Assembly: GCF_037325665.1 (NCBI RefSeq)
Contig: NC_090251.1
Coordinates: 21,645,948-21,709,947, forward strand
DNA: 64,000 nt
Reading direction: 5' to 3'
Source: Littorina saxatilis
Lineage: Eukaryota > Mollusca > Gastropoda > Littorinimorpha > Littorinidae
The translations under genes and the position numbers were made by a program. The stretch's first letter is position 1. Each line of letters begins with the position of its first letter. A model generated the notes under the pieces. That model did not search any database, was not told where the DNA came from, and saw only the letters and a list, made by a program, of their open reading frames with translations. Positions 44,745 through 55,820 of this stretch are shown in pieces.

Positions 44745-45573
44745 CATTTAGTCAAGCTGTCGAACTCACGGGATGAAACTGAACGCACTGTATTTTTTCA
44801 CCAAGACAGTACAGCTTCGTCAATCCCCACGTGAAGGAAATCGCTCACCTCCCACGTGCAAAACGTAGTGATATTGACACGCCAGATTAGCACGGTAGCG
44901 TATTGTGCTAAGCAGGAAAGCGCGCTTTTCTGTATTCTTGTTAACTTTCTGAGCTTGTTTTGAGTACAACCTATCATATCTATATGTTTTTGGAATCAGG
45001 AAATGATAAAGAATAAGATGAAATCATTTTTGGATCGATTTCTTAAATTTTAATCGTAAGATTAATTAATCTATTTTCGTTAATTGTGATCACATTTTAA
45101 GAGTAAACATGACATATGTATATATTTTTAGATTCAGAATGTGATGAAGAATATGATGCAATCAATTATAAATCTGTTTGTGAAAAATCGATTTTAATGA
45201 CAACTTTAATGAGCAAACTCATTAATTAATTTTTAAGCCTTCAAGCTGAAATGCAATACCAAAGTGCGGGCTTCGTCAAAGATTACTTGACCAAAATTTC
45301 AACCAATTTGGTTGAAAAATGAGGGCGTGACAGTGCCGCCTCAACTTTCACGAAAAGCCGGATATGACGTCATCAAAGACATTTATCAAAAAAATGAAAA
45401 AAAACGTCTAGAGATACCATACTCAGGATCTCTCATGTCAAGTTTCATGAAGATCGGTCCAGTAGTTTTCTCTGAATCGCTCTACACACACACACACACA
45501 CACACACCACACCCTCGTCTCGATTCCCCCCTCTACGTTAAAACATTTAGTCAAAACTTGACTAAATGTAATC
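44745..45573. repeat. TTTAGTCAA repeat family, fullest copy
   Basis: The left end has TACATTTAGTCAAGCTG and the right end CAAAACTTGACTAAATGTAA, an inverted pair. The body includes two related segments (GGAATCAGGAAATGATAAAG and GATTCAGAATGTGATGAAG), GATATGACGTCATCAAAGAC and (CA)n at 45484-45508. Diverged copies lie near 5010-5660, 57440-57815 and perhaps 60811. The superfamily is unknown. Confidence 0.65.
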
Positions 45574-46435
45574 AAAAGTACAGATGATCACAGCCATATC
45601 ATGATGATGACAAACTTGTCAAAACAAGCCTACACTGACACTGACCTTTGAACACTGTTTTATGACCTTTGCTTGGAGTGTGGTGCTCCGGGTTCTGTGC
45701 GAAACTGAATGTAGCAAGAGCGGCTCTAGCTCTCTACTTTAGCAATTTGAGAGAGGAACTAAAAAAAAGTGTTGGTTTTTGTTCCACCTGGATTATTTTC
45801 TTTTCGCAGATTTTTGTGAAATTGCAGATACATTGTGCCTGGATAAGCAGATCACATTTTCAAGATAGTTTACAAAAATGAAATTGCAATTCCTTTTCAA
45901 CAACAACATTCAGAATGCACGACACAATATGCTAATAAATTTTTAAAAAAACACCTCATGACTTCTTCCCTGGAAGTCTGTTAAAAAGTATACAAATTAT
46001 ATCTCATACATGCAACAGCTGCAAAAGTTTGTTTGACACATCAGTAGATTTTAATGTTATTTCTTCTTGTTTTTTCCAAGACTCTTAAGCACTTGTAATT
46101 AGAGAAGTGTTCATAGCATACTAACTGGGTTTGGCTTGTTATATATAAAAAGCAAAGGTTTAACTGCAAATAAAATCCTAATTACTTCAACAAGCTATGC
46201 ACACTCTCTCATGATCAGTTTATTCAGTACTAATTCACTTCTTTTCAGTGAACATTCATCTAAACAACTGTAATTGTATCACACACACAAAAATTCAAAA
46301 CTATTGAAACAAATTAATACATGCATATTCATAGTCACTGTGTTACATACAGAAGAAAATGAGCTAACCAGAAACTCTCAGTCGACAGGTTTTACAACTA
46401 CCCTACACACACAAAGTTACACATTTGGAGTTAGA

Positions 46436-46438
<3 letters not shown>
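45574..46438 (-). other. SLC45 intron 2 sequence, nothing coding
   Basis: AT-rich sequence with a small unsupported plus frame (45669-45881). No repeat boundary is recognised. Confidence 0.4.

Positions 46439-46516
<78 letters not shown>
46439..46516. repeat. (GA)n microsatellite
   Basis: An uninterrupted GA run of nearly 80 bp, followed by a shorter GA run (46536-46552) and ATCAAATCAAATCAA. Confidence 0.95.
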
Positions 46517-46519
<3 letters not shown>

Positions 46520-46549
46520 AAATCAAATCTTATTTTAGAGAGAGAGAGA

Positions 46550-46680
46550 GAGATCAAATCAAATCAAATCAAATCAAATTTTATTTTACGAGGGTTGTGG
46601 CATATGCAATATAAACGAGCTTCTTTTCAACCAGCCCTCGCCCAGAGAGGGACTATTCTAATCTTGAATACATATATATA
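46550..46680 (-). repeat. Retroposon 3' end with (TTTGA)n-type tail
   Basis: On the minus strand the sequence ATATTGCATATGCCACAACC ends CTCGTAAAATAAAATTTGAT with a short tandem TTGAT tail, as in many LINE and SINE 3' ends. The upstream portion CTCTCTGGGCGAGGGCTGG is short. The family is not identified. Confidence 0.45.
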
Positions 46681-46909
46681 TATATACATACGTAAAACAA
46701 TTACAAAAGATAAGCAAGGCAGAGAAACTATTCACATGACTATATACACGTTGTAGGCTATACATACATTCTTGCGTTATGAAACACTGATGCTTTATGG
46801 ACAGATATGATCAATATGAAAATAATCAGAACGAAGACTTCCATCACTGTGACTTTTCGTAATTTGACATTAAATGTAATGAGAGGTGTTTTTTGAAAGT
46901 ATTGAAAGT

Positions 46910-46944
<35 letters not shown>

Positions 46945-47134
46945 AAGACAGAGAGAGAGACACACACACACACACACAGTCACACACAGAGAAAAAGTCA
47001 GAGAGAGAGGGAGAATTGAACTGAACTGATTTTATTTAACAAGGATTAAGAGGGAGAGAGAAAAAGAAAAAGACAGAGACACAGCAAGAAACAAAATTAC
47101 AGAGAGAAAGAAAGACCAAGACTGAGTGTTTCAC

Positions 47135-47464
47135 CTTTTTATCCTCGTGATATTGGGAGACCAGCATGAAGGGAATGGTGGTGAGCGTGGAGTAAGCAAA
47201 GCCCGTCAGGCCAGCCATGAGCACCACGAACACCACGTTGTGCACCAGCACCATGCCCGCCATGGCGAAGCAGAACGACGCCATGCCCATCATGTAGGTC
47301 ATCTTGTAGCCATAGCTCACCACCAGGCGCTCCACGATCACCGAGTAGATGGCAGAGGTCAGGCAGTGGAGCAGCAAGCCCCAGCTCCCCATGCGGACCC
47401 CCTCGTCATAGGCCGCTCCCTCCGGCGTGCTGCTGGGCAGGTTGGGGTTGCCGCCGTACACCGT
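47135..47464 (-). CDS. SLC45: SLC45-family transporter, exon 2 of 4
   Basis: A 330 bp exon between acceptor TTCCTTTCAG and donor AAAAAG|GTGAAA, phase 0 at both ends, 110 residues. It opens TVYGGNPNLPSSTPEGAAYD, joining the preceding TDYVGQ as in SLC45 (MGQ.VYxGxP). EGVRMGSWGLLLHCLTSAIY then begins a membrane helix. Three further helices follow (YKMTYMMGMASFCFAMAGM, NVVFVVLMAGLTGFAYSTL, then TIPFMLVSQYHEDKK). The YxxLxxYH-like PFMLVSQYH segment is typical of the family's helix 10 border. These form the C-terminal half of the MFS fold. Confidence 0.92.
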
Positions 47465-47629
47465 CTGAAAGGAACACAACCAGGATACAGTTATCAGCAC
47501 TGAGGACATGAAAAATCACTGAGGCCTAAACAAAATAGTGGACATGAAAAATCACTGAGGCCTAAACAAAATAGTAAAATCAGTGTTGCCAGTTCCCGGA
47601 CTGACCTTATCTTATCCTCCCGGGATGGA

Positions 47630-47866
47630 CACGGGTCAAATTTATGTGCAGACTCAGAGATGGTATTCATGTTCCACTCCCGTGTCACCACTGTGGCATG
47701 TAAAAGACCTCGGCCATTCTCCCATAAGTGCAGGTGGTTGATTACACCTAAACACTCACACACCTGGGTAGCGCAACTCTGTTCCTGCTAGATTTCCACT
47801 GGGAGGAAGTGACCCGAACTTACCAGCAATGGGACAATAAACTTATGAAAATTAAACCTTAAACTT
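47630..47866 (+). repeat. Dispersed SINE-like repeat, copy 2
   Basis: Matches 1-215: GTAAAAGACC, CATTCTCCCATAAGTGCAGG, CACCTGGGTAGCGC and TCCACTGGGAGGAAG, ending AATGGGACAATAAAC. It starts at or before 47630. The region just upstream, at 47513-47575, contains a 44 bp tandem pair (GACATGAAAAATCACTGAGG). Confidence 0.7.
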
Positions 47867-48506
47867 TTTTTGACCCTTCAAAAAAATACACCAAAAACCA
47901 ATCATTTAGAAATTACAAAACTCGATTTAGACTCAAAGAAAGCCTCTCTTCTTTGACATCTCACATGAATTCCAGCCAATAAAAAAACCTTGTTGTTTTG
48001 TGTTGCCAATGATAAAACTTTCCATTCAAACCTAGTTTTTGATTGTACTAGCTATTTTTACAGAGCAATATTTGCTACAAATTACATATTCTTGCTCAAA
48101 CAAGAACTTAAGTCACTCTGTCACCACAAGCAGACAACCCAAGATACAGTAAGTATTAATTTACAAGTCTACATCAAATTTAAGGGAAAAGTCTGTCAAA
48201 TCAAATAGAAAGCCCTAATTCTGACGTGTTGCTGATTTCCTTCCCAGCATTTTCAGATAGATTTCTAGACAATGCTATTCCTAAAAAGTTTAATGACAGA
48301 GATAAACTTCTGAGAGAAAACATGGTACAATAGGGAAGTAGGGAAGGAAAAGTCAGTTGGACCTGGATTGAAAATATGTATAGGTCCACATGATTGTCCT
48401 GGCTGTCCGCTCAGTAAAAAAATTGATGGTCAGAAGATCTGCATGTCAAAACTATCAGAGGTTTGACTCGCCAAGGGACAGACCAATACGTCAGATCAAG
48501 AAAGTA
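47867..48506 (-). other. SLC45 intron 1 sequence
   Basis: AT-rich sequence with no coding frame or clear repeat. Confidence 0.4.
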
Positions 48507-48704
48507 CAGTGGCACCCCCCCCCCCCCCCAAGAGCTCCAAACATGTGAAGAAATCAGGTCTTTAAAGGGGGGGGAGTCTTAAAATGGAGGTAAATTTGCA
48601 GGGGTTATGAACAGAAAATCTGAAAAAGCAAGGTCCTAAAAGGGGGTGGGGGGGGGAGGGGGGGAGGATTAGGTCTTAAATTGGAATATCTCAGGGTTCC
48701 ACGG
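48507..48704. mobile_element. CAGTGG MITE (pogo-like), short copy
   Basis: TA|CAGTGGCACCCC at the left and GGGTTCCACGG|TA at the right. The interior carries CTTAAAATGGAGGTAAATTT and GTTATGAACAGAA, shared with 19230 and 58740. Poly-C and poly-G runs separate the halves. Confidence 0.65.
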
Positions 48705-48775
48705 TATGCGTCATTGACCGAAGACCAAGGTTCCACACTCTTTTCCCTCCCTCACTCGACACGCAGCCTTCTTAC

Positions 48776-49981
48776 CTGCCCCACATAGTCAGTGAAGTAG
48801 AGGTTGAAGCCCATGACGGCTGTCCAGGAGCAGAAGTTGGCCAGGCCCAGGTACCTGAGCACCACGGGGAAGAAGAGCATCTCGCGCACAGCCTTGGGCA
48901 GCAGGCGATGAAGGTTCCTGACCACCACCTTGAGACACTGCAGTAGCTGGCTGACCCCTCGCGCCCGCACCATCACGCTCAGTTTGGTCAGGTAGCGCGT
49001 CAAGGAGCGGAAATGTTTGGGTGTGCGGGGGCGGGGGCCGCCACGCAACACTCTAGTCCTGTCTTTCAGGTAGGAGTCGTCATCCTCACTGCTGGAGGAC
49101 TCGTAGCCCGACTCCTGAGCGTTTTGAAGAGAGGGTTTCTTGCTGGGCGACAGAGTCCTGTCGCTCGATATCGCCACAATGGACGTAGGGCTGTCACCAT
49201 CGATGCTGGGAATGTCGTCGTGTGAGATCATGTGAGGCGTGACGTGCCCGGTGAAGGGGACCTCGTCGGCGATAATGACAGTTAAGGTGAGGGTCATGGT
49301 GAAGATGACGATAAGTATGGAGAATATAGATGCTTCCTGACCACCGAAGTAGCCACCTACTGAGTTTGAAGTCCAGTCGATGGCGGTGAGCAGGTAGCCC
49401 AGAATACCTCCCATGCTCACCATGACGGAGTAGATGGTGAATATGCGATCATGCTGGTGCGACTCGCGTGACATGTCACTGAGCATGGCTTCACACGGCG
49501 TCAGACACGCCTGGCTGGTAAAGTCTAGCAGAATGGAACCCACAGTGAGACAAAACACCCCTAGCTGGTGACTAAGCGGGATGTCACCCAGGGCAAGCAC
49601 ACTGAAGTACTCCCCAAAGGGAATCATGTACATGGATATCACCAGCACTATGGACAGCCCTAGAATGAAGGGGCGGCGACGACCAAACTTGCTGCGGCAA
49701 GAATCGCTGGCCCTTCCGATCAAGGGAACAAAGAAGAGCGCCAGCAAAGGCCCAAGGCCCAGGAGGACGTTCATCTCTTCCTCCGAGTACCCTGCTTTCA
49801 GCAGCATGGGTGGGATGTAGACGAAGCCAGCACACGCTGCGATCTCCACCCCACAGACCACAGAGTTAAGTAGGATCATCTGGAGGAAACTGAGAGTGTG
49901 AGGTTGATTCGGCATCGACCCCCCTGAGCCAGATACCTTCACCATGGCCGACTCCAGATGGGTCACTGACAGGGACTCCAT
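48776..49981 (-). CDS. SLC45: SLC45-family H+/sugar-type MFS transporter, first coding exon
   Basis: The frame starts at ATG 49981-49979 in a good context (ATCAAGATGG) and runs to donor GGGCAG|GTAAGA, 402 residues. A cytoplasmic N-terminus of about 30 residues leads into helix 1 (LQMILLNSVVCGVEIAACAG). The loop after helix 2 carries ASDSCRSKFGRRRPFI (residues 91-106), the SLC45/sucrose-transporter signature. Six N-terminal helices follow, then a long cytoplasmic loop (about 250-330) rich in Ser and acid (SGYESSSSEDDD) and basic residues, then helix 7 (ANFCSWTAVMGFNLYF). SLC45 proteins are proton-coupled sugar symporters, and some members act in melanosomes or on polyamines. The paralogue cannot be fixed. 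Joined to the other exons the protein is about 598 residues. An acceptor-like CACAG near 50025 suggests an upstream non-coding exon. Confidence 0.93.
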
Positions 49982-50025
49982 CTTGATTGCTGAATTGTCT
50001 TCCTGACACTTCTTTTCAAACTTCT

Positions 50026-51477
50026 GTGTTTCACGAAAAATACTGATCAAATGGGGTCTGTTGATGATTTCAATTCCAGGTCAATATTTATCTAATTATG
50101 ATTTCAATTCCAGGTCACTATTTATCTAATTATGATTTTGCACCAGTTTTACTCCAAGTTTTGGGTTCTCTTCTGCCTGTTGTGTCTTCTATTTTTTTAA
50201 AACTTTTGTTGTTGTGGGCTTACATGAGTGTAACAGAAAATGTGCCTGGTATTAATACACACTATACATAAATTTCATTCAAAAGCTGTTGCCTCTTTCT
50301 ATATACCACAACCATCAAATTCCATCTGCATATATATATATTTGTTCCCATTGATCTTATTTACTAAACTCTGCAGGAAGCCACTGTCTCTTAACTATTC
50401 ATCAGCACTTTACAGGATGGGACTTGCTGTTATTTCAATTTTATCATTCAGCCAATATAACTGTGGCTCACTGTGTACGATCACAGCTATTACTCTTGCC
50501 AACAAAAAGTAGGTGTGCTCATTAGTTGTGTATTGCGTAGCCCTTATTTTCACCACGGATACAGTTGCAGTCCTGGAAAAAATCAGCCACTCTTTTCTTT
50601 CCCTTGCACAGTCAGTAAATCCTTCACTTGTGTTTTGTGTTTGAAACAATTTTTTTTGTATACCTGAATGTTTTTTTTCTGAAGGTAATCTTTTTCTTTG
50701 AACAGATTTTTTTCAAATCACAGTTCAAGTACCACAGGTTCAAAGCAGGTCCTTAACTGTTTATTGGCAGCCACATAAATCGTCTCCGTGCAAACACTAC
50801 CACCGGTTGACACCTCGTTTAGCTGAGTGAGCAGGCGGCATAAGGCGCAGGGGGAATCCATGTCCGAGGTTGAGGTAATTGATTGGGCGTTGACAGATCT
50901 CCAACGGTGGGCCAAGACAGGCTGGTAAAGGGTTCTGACAGTGAAGATAATGACAGATGGATGCGAAGGGTGGTGGGGGTGGGAAGACACCTGTGCACAT
51001 CACAACCCCAAGAAGTGCTGCGCAGCTGGCTATATTGACGCTGGATGCAGCATTGACGTTGACACTGCCACCACCACCATCACCTTCAGCCACTCCACTT
51101 CCCACCGAACTCCGCACCTGAGGCAAGACATGAAGGTCATTATAACAAGAGCAGCTCAGGTACAGACTCCTTTACAAAGGCTGCAATAGACTTTGAGTCA
51201 TACACTCAGCAAATCGGACTCATTGGGCCCTGAAAGCCAGGTTCCATGCTATGCCAAGGAGACATAAACAAGTAAATACATGTACATAGGAGCTAAAGTA
51301 TTGGAACAGTCACAAACAAAATTAACTACAAACTACAGCACTTTTCAAAGTTTACATACAAATCTTAAAATCTGCATTTTCTGTTATTGTTGTTGTTGTT
51401 TGTTGCAGTGTTATTGATTGTTTGCTTCAATCTTCTTTTCCAAGGACTGTTTTTTGTTTGTTTGTTTTGGGGGGGGA
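50026..51477 (-). other. Upstream of the SLC45 start; no gene certain
   Basis: A tandem pair (GATTTCAATTCCAGGTCA) lies at 50066-50120. A minus-strand open frame of about 109 codons near 51126-50797, preceded by an acceptor-like TTGCCTCAG, has low-complexity Gly and Pro runs. It could be a 5' exon or noise. No promoter was recognised. Confidence 0.3.
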
Positions 51478-51478
51478 G

Positions 51479-52088
51479 CAGGGATCGCGTTTACGCACGA
51501 TTTTTGCGTATTTGACGCATTTTAAAAGTCGCTGACGCGTTTTTTTCGCCGCGCCGCGTAAGCCATACGCAAAAATATTGTAACTTTTTCTTGTCTTCAC
51601 GCAGCGCTTTTGCACTGACTTAATAATCACCCGATCCTGAAACTGACTATAGGGCTCGAGAAGTGACGACACACATGAAATCTGCGCGTCAAAACTAAAG
51701 TCCGTTTTTTTTTGCATCGAAGTATCGCAAACGAACGTAACGAGGGTATTACCAGATAATGTCTTGTCGGATAATGAAACAGACATTAGCTGCTCTCCCA
51801 TCTCGCGCTTCCAAAAGGCGGAAAGTGTGTCTAGTCGTATGAGAGCGGGAAACAAACTCGCAAGGCCCGAAGGTTGGAGACAGCAGGGGTGTTATTCGAC
51901 AGGCGTGCGCGGAGTTCGACAGGAAAACTCGCCGTATTTAGGTAAGGAGTGTCTTTAAGTCTTTCGTGCGTGTTTTGTTTGTGTCTGTACGTGTTTTCGT
52001 AGTACGCAAAAATATTGGTCCGTGACGCGTTTTTTTCGTTTCGTTGCGTATGACTTACGCGTTTTTTAAAAAGCTAGCGCGATCCCTG
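51479..52088. mobile_element. hAT-like MITE with CAGGGATCGCG ends
   Basis: Ends CAGGGATCGCG and CGCGATCCCTG are inverted. The subterminal regions are rich in GACGCGTTTTTTTCG-type motifs on both sides and in TACGCAAAAATATTG. G-rich flanks (GGGGGAGC versus GGGGGAGG) could be a degraded 8 bp duplication. The interior has no recognisable transposase. Confidence 0.65.
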
Positions 52089-52509
52089 GGGGAGGCAGGG
52101 GTTACTGTTTTCTCTTTCACTTATAGAAATTTCTTTACACAATTTTCATATCACTGTAATAATAATACTTAAAACATTATAAACATCACCAGCTGTTTTC
52201 TTTTACTAACTAAATACATGCTTAGGGCAATTGTGTAACATACTGTATGTATATATATATAGAAAAAGCCGGATTTAGCACACAGTAAGTGCCGCGACCA
52301 TGAATTCTGCATGCATGAATGAATCACTATCAAAATCAATGTACAGTCATGGTGAGGCTTATCACATGACTTTTTCTTCCCAACAACTGTTTCCAGGAAA
52401 TACTTTTTTCAATACTATGGTTGTTCATTTCATGTTTCTGATCACAAGCATATTATCATACTGAAAGACAGAGTCTTAAGTCTAGTAGTAATACATTTGT
52501 TACATATTT
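52089..52509. other. No supported gene
   Basis: AT-rich sequence with a short (TA)n run near 52248-52260. Nothing else seen. Confidence 0.4.
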
Positions 52510-52521
52510 AGAAAAAGGACT

Positions 52522-52910
52522 TCTTCTTCTTCTTCTTCTGCGTTCGTGGGCTGAAACTCCCACGTACACTCGTGTTTTTGCACGAGTGGAATTTTACGTG
52601 TATGACCGTTTTTACCCCGCCATTTAGGCAGCCATACGCCGCTTTCGGAGGAAGCATGCTGGGTATTTTCGTGTTTCTATAACCCACCGAACTCTGACAT
52701 GGATTACAGGATCTTTTTCGTGCGCACTTGGTCTTGTGCTTGCGTATACACACGAAGGGGGATAAGCCACTAGCAGGTCTGCACATAAGTTGACCTGGGA
52801 GATCAGAAAAATCTCCACACTTAACCCACCAGGCGGCCGCGACCGGGATTCGAACCCTCGACCTTCTGCTTTGGAGGCCGACGTCTTACCACCACGCCAC
52901 AGCGCCCGTC
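52522..52910 (-). repeat. SINE, head 2 with the AAATGGCGGGG-type tail and (GAA)n
   Basis: On the minus strand the head reads GACGGGCGCTGTGGCGTGGT with an A-box-like GTGGTGGTAAGACGT and a B box GGGTTCGAATCCC. The 3' half (AAAGATCCTGTAATCC, GCCTAAATGGCGGGG, GAGTTTCAGCCCACGAACGC) equals that of the 5170 and 55821 SINEs. A 12 bp TSD, AGAAAAAGGACT, lies at 52510-52521 and 52911-52922. Confidence 0.9.
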
Positions 52911-52922
52911 AGAAAAAGGACT

Positions 52923-54483
52923 AAATCACCAAGTTTTATTCAGATACCTCAACACTGAAGTGATCCATACCATGTCGGAATGATAGTTATTTTAAAATGC
53001 AACCTGTCAATGACGACCTCTGTCTTCAGTCAAAGCCCTGAACAAGTTTGCCTCGTTACACGAAGAAAACTCGTTCTTGCTGTTCATCTGGTCACACACA
53101 ACTGGTCACACACAACTGGTCACATACACATACACATACTCAAAGATCCATGTGTCTTCTTGTCTTTTTCTTTCATATGGCGGATGTGCGTGTGGGTAGA
53201 ATAAAACTAACAAAAGCTACACTCTGTCCAACTCTTGACTCATTCCCTTTGCTGTATGTCCACAGGCATGCATACATAATGTACAAAAATTGTATGTGGG
53301 TGTGTGTGTGGGGAACAATCCAAGTGTGTGAATAACAAGTAAGCTGAAAGACCAATACAGATTTGAAATTTAGTTGTCGTTGTTGTTGTTTTCTGCATCA
53401 TTGACAGTGGCTTCAAAGCATGTGTTTAATGCGACTATTTATTCAGGATTTTCAGTTAGCCTTGAGCAAAGCAATTATGAGTGTCAAGTAATTTGTGAGT
53501 GCTGTTGCTTCTTGTTTTTGCTGCCTCATGATCATCACACAAAACTGCTGACCTGCAATCACTGTGCACGTGTCTGTGTGTCTATGTGTGTGTGTCTGCA
53601 TATGTGTTTTTGTTTCTGCTTATCTCCTCCAACCCATCCCTAGTTACTAATTATGATCATGCTGTTTTTCTGTATTGCTTACTTTGATTTTGAAGTTTCC
53701 TACGTTTTCTTGACTAAATGTACTCCTAAAAAACTGTCATACCCCTTGGAGGGTTGTTTAGTTTGCGCTAATACCTGACAAGATTTTTAGAGATTAACTT
53801 TCCCGTATCTTCGTTTAGATTCTAACTCAAGTAAATAAGATCTTCGTGTTACTAAAAAAAAAAACTTTAAAAAATAACAATAAAAACAGCAACAACCAGA
53901 AACACTAAAACAACAATTACAATATCAGAGATTCCTGGACTCCCTTAAGAAAAAATATTAATTATGCAAGTTAATAAAAATGAGTGTACCACAGTAAAGT
54001 TGTTTGCAAATGGCTTACATCACCAACTTCCAAGTCTCCCATTACATGTACATACAAAGCACTGCACACCCAGATTGTAACTTATCTGGAGCAGCAAAGA
54101 CTTCTGATTTTGTACACAGACACACACACACACATCACAAACGCATTAACACACACACACACAAACACAAAGAGAGAGACAGAGAAAAATAAAGAGTAGG
54201 TAATATACTGGCCACAACTGAAGTTATAGTTGCGTCAGAGACTGTAGAGTATATACTCTATAGTCTCTGGTTGGGTGAAAAGACAAACACATGGTTACCA
54301 GATGTGCAGTTAAACTAACCACAGAAGCAGTGAGAGTGTTGAACACAAACAGAAACACAGCAGAAAGGTAAAGTTGTGCCTTGGGCACAGTGATACAGGA
54401 GTGTGAATGTAGGGCATACAACATATCATACTTGTCATAAAGCAAGACAGGGCAGCATGAGCAGGGAAGGGATGGGCGCAAAG
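52923..54483. other. No supported gene
   Basis: AT-rich sequence with short (CA)n and (TG)n runs near 53290, 53575, 54118 and 54155. A small inverted pair, AGACTGTAGAGTATATACTC then TATAGTCTCTGG, sits at 54239-54268. No coding evidence. Confidence 0.4.
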
Positions 54484-54985
54484 AGAGAACCAAAGAGAGA
54501 GAGAGAGGGGTAGGGGAGAGAGGGGGAGAGAGAGGAGGGGGAAGAGAGACATAGAGGGGGGGGGAGAGAGAGAGGGGGGAGAGAGAGATAAAGAGAGAGA
54601 GAGGGGTAGGGGAGAGAGGGGGGGAGAGAGAGAGGAGGGGGAAGAGAGACATAGAGGGGGGGAGAGAGAGAGGGGAGAGAGAGAGATAAAGAGAGAGGGG
54701 GGTGGGGGGAGAGAGAGAGGGGAGAGAGAGATAAAGAGAGAGAGAGAGGGGTAGGGGAGAGAGGGGGAGAAAGAGAGAGGAGGGGGAAGAGAGAGAGATA
54801 AAGAGAGAGAGAGGGGGGGTGGGGGGGAGAGAGAGAGATAAAGAGAGAGAGGGGTAGGGGAGAGAGGGGGAGAGAGAGAGAGGAGGGGGAAGAGAAACAT
54901 AGAGGGGGGAGAGAGAGAGGGGGAGAGAGAGAGGAGGGGGGGAGAGAGAGAGGGGGAGAGAGAGAGAGAGAGGGGGGGGGGTGGG
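54484..54985. repeat. Purine-only minisatellite, higher-order GA repeat
   Basis: About 500 bp almost entirely of G and A on the plus strand. Marker segments GAGAGATAAAGAGAGAGA, GGGGTAGGGGAGAGAG and GAAGAGAGACATAGAGGGGG recur with a period near 110-130 bp, so the array has higher-order structure. Long Ser/Pro/Leu frames on the minus strand are artefacts of this. Confidence 0.9.
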
Positions 54986-55147
54986 GGGAGAGCACAGGAA
55001 ATAAATTGAAATTCTTGTAAAGCCCAACTTGAGATGCCCTGAGCCTAGCAATTCTGTTGACAGAAATGTTAAAGGTTATTCACCAACACACATCTCATCT
55101 ATGCTTCTTACACATCAACCCATGCATAAAGACTCCTCTTTACATCT

Positions 55148-55519
55148 TTCTTTTCTTTCTTTATTTGATGTTTAACGTCGTTTTCAACCACGAAGGTTAT
55201 ATCGCGATGGGGAAAGGGGGGAGATGGGATAGAGCCACTTGTCAATTGTTTCTTGTTCACAAAAGCACTAATCTAAAATTTGCTCCAGGGGCTTGCAACG
55301 TAGTACAATATATTACCTTACTGGGAGAATGCAAGTTTCCAGTACAAAGGACTTAACATTTCTTACATACTGCTTGACTAAAATCTTTACAAAAATTGAC
55401 TATATTCTATACAAGAAACACTTAACAAAGGTAAAAGGAGAAACAGAATCCGTTAGTCGCCTCTTACGACATGCTGGGGAGCATCGGGTAAATTCTTCCC
55501 CCTAACCCGCGGGGGGTCT
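55148..55519 (-). repeat. SINE family R, copy 3
   Basis: Uninterrupted minus-strand copy of the CCCCCCGCGGGTTAGGGG SINE with the TTAAACATCAAATAAAG tail. An exact 12 bp TSD, CTCTTTACATCT, lies at 55136-55147 and 55520-55531. Confidence 0.9.
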
Positions 55520-55820
55520 CTCTTTACATCTCACAATCCACCAACCGACATATTATGCGTTTTTATGGGAATCAATAAAGAAAAGCACTAAAACCTGATA
55601 GATAGATTTGTCTGTTTCAGCTGTTGAAAGGCGTATCATGTAATATATCTAATATATATATTACACTTCCTTCCTTCCTCGATGACAATCTTTCATGCTG
55701 ACTGTATTGACCAAAATATCCTTCATGGTTTCATGTAGACGCAATGCCAAGAGTTATGTAAAACATGTCAGGAAAAGTGGTCATGTTCGTCCATCTGACT
55801 CCCAGTTTGTTCCTGTGTGG

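Noticed and set aside
50797-51126. 109-codon minus-strand frame upstream of SLC45
   Set aside because: An acceptor-like site precedes it, but composition is low-complexity and no donor or homology supports it; left as a possible 5' exon only.
54224-55051. Long minus-strand Ser/Pro/Leu-rich open frames
   Set aside because: They are translations of the GA/CT minisatellite in several frames; no splice signals or non-repetitive sequence.
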